Below are positions 61,913-64,000 of a DNA stretch of 64,000 nucleotides, in pieces (within the stretch, counting starts at the first letter, position 1; every line of letters begins with the position of its first letter). The stretch comes from Lacunisphaera sp. (GTDB lineage: Bacteria; Verrucomicrobiota; Verrucomicrobiia; Opitutales; Opitutaceae). Position numbers and translations under genes: made by a program. The notes under the pieces were generated by a model, which was given only the letters and a program-made list of their open reading frames with translations, was not told the origin of the DNA and searched no databases. The stretch spans positions 151,928-215,927 of the forward strand of contig SIBQ01000001.1 in assembly GCA_009695095.1 (NCBI GenBank). The letters are read 5' to 3'.

Positions 61913-62782
61913 TCACTTCTCCGGCACGAGCCAGTGGCATCCCGCCGCGGCGCCGCGGTCAACCTGCATCCGCCGGACCAGCTCCGGCAACACCGCACGG
62001 ATTTCCCCGTCGATCTGCCACGGCGGATTCAGCACCAGCAGGCCGCAGCCTTTCATCCGCAGTTGCGAGCCGTCACCCGCAATATTCAACTCGGCCGCCA
62101 GCGCCGGCGTGTCCAGCTCCCGCACTGTCTGGTGAAAATCGTCGGCCCGTGCGCGCTCCGTGAGCGGATACCACACGGCGCAGACCGCCCCGGGCAGGCG
62201 GCGCCTCGCCTCGCCCAGTCCGCGCCGGATACTGGCAAACTCGTCCAGGCTTTCGAACGGCGGGTCGATGAGCACCAGCGCGCGTTTCTCTGGCGGCGGC
62301 AGCAGGGCCTTTAATCCAATGTAGCCATCGCTGGCTTGCACGGTGACGCGGGCCTCGCGCGCGAATTCAAAGTCCAGCGCCTCGGCGTCGTCGGGCCGCA
62401 GCTCGCACAGCGCCATCCGGTCCGCTGGCCGCAGCAGCATCTTCGCCAGCCACGGCGAGCCGGGATAGAATTTCAACTCCGGACTAACCGCGCCATGGCG
62501 GTCGTTGAACCGCCGCACCAGCGAGACAAAGTCGGCGAGCACCGGCGGTAATTCCGGCGCATCCCACAACCGGCCGATCCCGGCGGGATGCTCGGGCTCG
62601 CGGGTCCGACCGTCGGTCAGGACCGCGGGCATCGAGAGATCATAGCCCCCGCGCCCGGCGTGCGTGTCGAGATAAAGAAATCCCTTCGCCTTGCGCTGCA
62701 TCGCCCGGATGAGCAGCAGCAGCAGGACGTGCTTGAAGACATCCGCGTAGTTGCCCGCATGGTAATGGTGGCGGTAGTTCAA
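61913..62782 (-). CDS. rlmJ: 23S rRNA (adenine-2030-N6)-methyltransferase
   Basis: 289 residues from a TTG at 62782, chosen because RlmJ proteins begin with a NYRH-AG-ADV-KH pattern and here NYRHHYHAGNYADVFKHVLL follows directly. The frame extends upstream only through a palindromic repeat. LDTHAGRGGYDLS is the SAM-binding loop and VLIDPPFESLDEFASI the catalytic DPPF motif. KGCGLLVLNPPWQID near the C terminus is also typical. It methylates A2030 of 23S rRNA in Escherichia coli. Confidence 0.9.
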   Translation of the reverse strand: MNYRHHYHAGNYADVFKHVLLLLLIRAMQRKAKGFLYLDTHAGRGGYDLSMPAVLTDGRTREPEHPAGIGRLWDAPELPPVLADFVSLVRRFNDRHGAVSPELKFYPGSPWLAKMLLRPADRMALCELRPDDAEALDFEFAREARVTVQASDGYIGLKALLPPPEKRALVLIDPPFESLDEFASIRRGLGEARRRLPGAVCAVWYPLTERARADDFHQTVRELDTPALAAELNIAGDGSQLRMKGCGLLVLNPPWQIDGEIRAVLPELVRRMQVDRGAAAGCHWLVPEK

Positions 62783-62788
62783 AGCAAT

Positions 62789-62882
62789 GAAAGGGAAGGC
62801 GAGAGTGAAAGTGAGGCAAGCAAAGTCCGTTTCCCCTGCGTGCCATTTCCCCTCTTTACCCTCACCTTCACTATCACTTACC
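62789..62882. repeat. AGAGTGAAAGTGAGG palindrome between rlmJ and its neighbour
   Basis: AAGGGAAGGCGAGAGTGAAA then GTGAGGC on the left is imperfectly inverse to TTTACCCTCACCTTCACTAT then CACTTACC on the right. The right arm contains the stop codon of the YhcH-like gene; the left arm ends seven bases before the rlmJ start. Confidence 0.7.
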
Positions 62883-63371
62883 ATCAGCCGGCACCTTGAC
62901 CACGGTTTTGCGCACCAGCACCGGTTTGCTGACCGCGTGCGACATGTGTCCGTCCACCGTGAAAAACACCATGATTTCTCCGTCCCGTGCCCGCAGCACA
63001 GAGGTGTCCGCGTAGTCCTTGTATTTGATTAAGTCGCGCTCGGCGTCGTAGGGCACATCGAGGGTCAGGCGCTTGAGGTCCGCGATTTCCATGAACTCCT
63101 CGCCCTCCAGCACCGCCTGCACGTCGATGTATTTGCGATGCGTCTCGAAAAACACGTCGGGCCGCGGCTTGCTCAGGTAGGCGGCATCGATGGCGAACAT
63201 TCCCCCGCCCAGCTCCACCTTCACCGACTCCCCGGCCGGCAGGGCGAACAGCCGCGCCCGCTCCGGCGAACCCGTCTGGAGCAGCTTGTCCACGTAGTCC
63301 ATCGCCTGTTGCAAGGCGGGGTTCGCGGCAGTTTGCGCACGGACCGTGGAAGGTGAGCCGAAAATCGCCAT
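62874..63371 (-). CDS. YhcH/YjgK/YiaL family protein
   Basis: A 165-residue protein of DUF386, a cupin-like beta-sandwich. Features seen: VKVELGGGMFAIDAAYLSKP, the metal-binding-like FFETHRKYIDVQAVLEGEEF, then DGEIMVFFTVDGHMSHAVSK. Related proteins take part in sialic acid or beta-galactoside metabolism, sometimes as anomerases, but the substrate here cannot be inferred. The sequence ends PADGK just inside a palindromic repeat that supplies the stop. It is 91 bases upstream of rlmJ on the same strand. Confidence 0.85.
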   Translation of the reverse strand: MAIFGSPSTVRAQTAANPALQQAMDYVDKLLQTGSPERARLFALPAGESVKVELGGGMFAIDAAYLSKPRPDVFFETHRKYIDVQAVLEGEEFMEIADLKRLTLDVPYDAERDLIKYKDYADTSVLRARDGEIMVFFTVDGHMSHAVSKPVLVRKTVVKVPADGK

Positions 63372-63554
63372 AAAGCTCTGCAGCTAGCGGATACGGGGGA
63401 TTGCTGGCAAGCTAAGATCCGCCCGGCACCGGCAGCGCGAACTGCCGCCGCACCTGATTTGTTGAGCTTGTCAAGATTGGGGGCGTTATTCACCGGCCAA
63501 TTTTTTGCATTAAATAGCCTTGAGAGATTTCTTCCCGGGTGATTAAGAAGGGGC

Positions 63555-63857
63555 ATGGGTCGCCGGGCGCATTCAACCGCATACCTCGCCGCGCTGTGCG
63601 TCGGCCTTGCTGGCTGGTTTACCGCCGCCCAGGCGCAGACCACCTTCACGTGGTCGCCGACCGCCGGGACCGGTGTGCTTGAGACCGGCGCCAATTGGAT
63701 CAGCACCCCACCGAATACTGCACCAGTCACCGCTGACAATGCCGCCCTCGTGTTTGGCGCATCGACCCAATCCCACGTCAGTTTTGGGAGCAGCATCGAT
63801 GTCTACTCGCTCGAATTCTCCGGCGACTATCCCCACTATTACCTTGAAGGTAATTGA
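63555..63857 (+). CDS. Start of a secreted autotransporter-repeat-like protein, truncated
   Basis: The first 100 residues show a signal peptide (YLAALCVGLAGWFTAAQAQ) and FTWSPTAGTGVLETGANWIS followed by NAALVFGASTQSHVSFGSS and VYSLEFSGDYPHYYLEGN. This pattern (W, a gap, then NW, D-x-A-x-F and an F-x-G-D-Y-P strand) is typical of the N terminus of large autotransporter-associated or PEP-CTERM-type proteins in Verrucomicrobiota. The frame stops at 63857, far too early. Downstream sequence looks different, so the gene may be interrupted by a mobile element or carry a frameshift. Confidence 0.6.
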   Translation: MGRRAHSTAYLAALCVGLAGWFTAAQAQTTFTWSPTAGTGVLETGANWISTPPNTAPVTADNAALVFGASTQSHVSFGSSIDVYSLEFSGDYPHYYLEGN

Positions 63858-64000
63858 CCGGCCTCAACTTTTCGAGCCACCCGGAGGGTTAGTCTGGGCG
63901 CCTGTTATGGGTTGATGTGTTGGGTTGGGTTTGCGTTGTCCCGACTCCGGTCGGCCTCCGGCCTCCCTCCGTCGGGACAGCAGGAAGTTGAGCGGCGTAG
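63858..64000. mobile_element. Possible end of an insertion sequence at the right edge
   Basis: Right after the premature stop the sequence has no continuation of the beta-rich protein beyond a few codons. It contains a hairpin GTCCCGAC...GTCGGGAC (63936-63979). CCGGCCTCAACTTTTCG at its left and GGAAGTTGAGCGGCG at its right are partial inverses. This could be the terminal region of an insertion sequence whose transposase lies outside the window. No transposase residue is visible here. Confidence 0.25.

Overview
The window reads as a chromosomal segment from a GC-rich member of the phylum Verrucomicrobiota, most likely the Opitutaceae. This is inferred from gene content: a very long GreA-type elongation factor of the kind known from PVC bacteria, DUF5069, a Bat aerotolerance operon with fused BatD/BatE, an autotransporter-repeat-like secreted protein at the right edge, and the repeat style. 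No tRNA, rRNA, CRISPR array or complete insertion sequence was recognised.

Layout. 0-13 kb: core metabolism and RNA genes (3' end of ltaE, FKBP isomerase, a large LOG-domain protein, purD, a low-molecular-weight phosphatase, glyA, a YjbR-like protein, a secreted aspartic protease, an RsmB-type methyltransferase and the long GreA). 13-17 kb: an ArsR-methyltransferase fusion and a leftward operon of pilin-like proteins, one of them frameshifted. 17-22 kb: ptsI, ispE, pyrF, ispD, ispF. 22-36 kb: a peptide-uptake region with four paralogous oligopeptide-binding lipoproteins, an M28 peptidase, two DppB/DppC permeases, a proline iminopeptidase and an MsbA-like exporter. No ATPase for the peptide transporter is present.

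36-40 kb: dciA-like gene followed by an AT-richer accessory island (possible small cysteine peptidase, J-domain coiled-coil protein, Sel1-repeat protein broken by a 13-bp duplication, unknown protein). 40-50 kb: rpsO-pnp, DUF2127, surE, an ABC ATPase, a receiver-histidine kinase protein with a frameshift near its C terminus, rmuC and a MOSC protein. 50-58 kb: RF-like hydrolase, then the Bat operon moxR, DUF58, batA, batB(C), batD(E). 58-64 kb: LOG, gluQ, DUF5069, MazG-like, an Hsp20 small-gene cluster, rlmJ, a YhcH-like gene and a truncated secreted protein.

The most unusual theme is the intergenic DNA. Many gaps are filled by short palindromic elements whose arms are degenerate tandem 'words' (for example TCTGTCCTCTGT, CTCCCTGCTCCC, ACAGAATTAACAGAAT, GTCATTCTGAGCG). 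Some are nested inside each other. Several run into genes, where they supply stop codons, start regions, linkers, or the hydrophobic core of signal peptides of secreted proteins.
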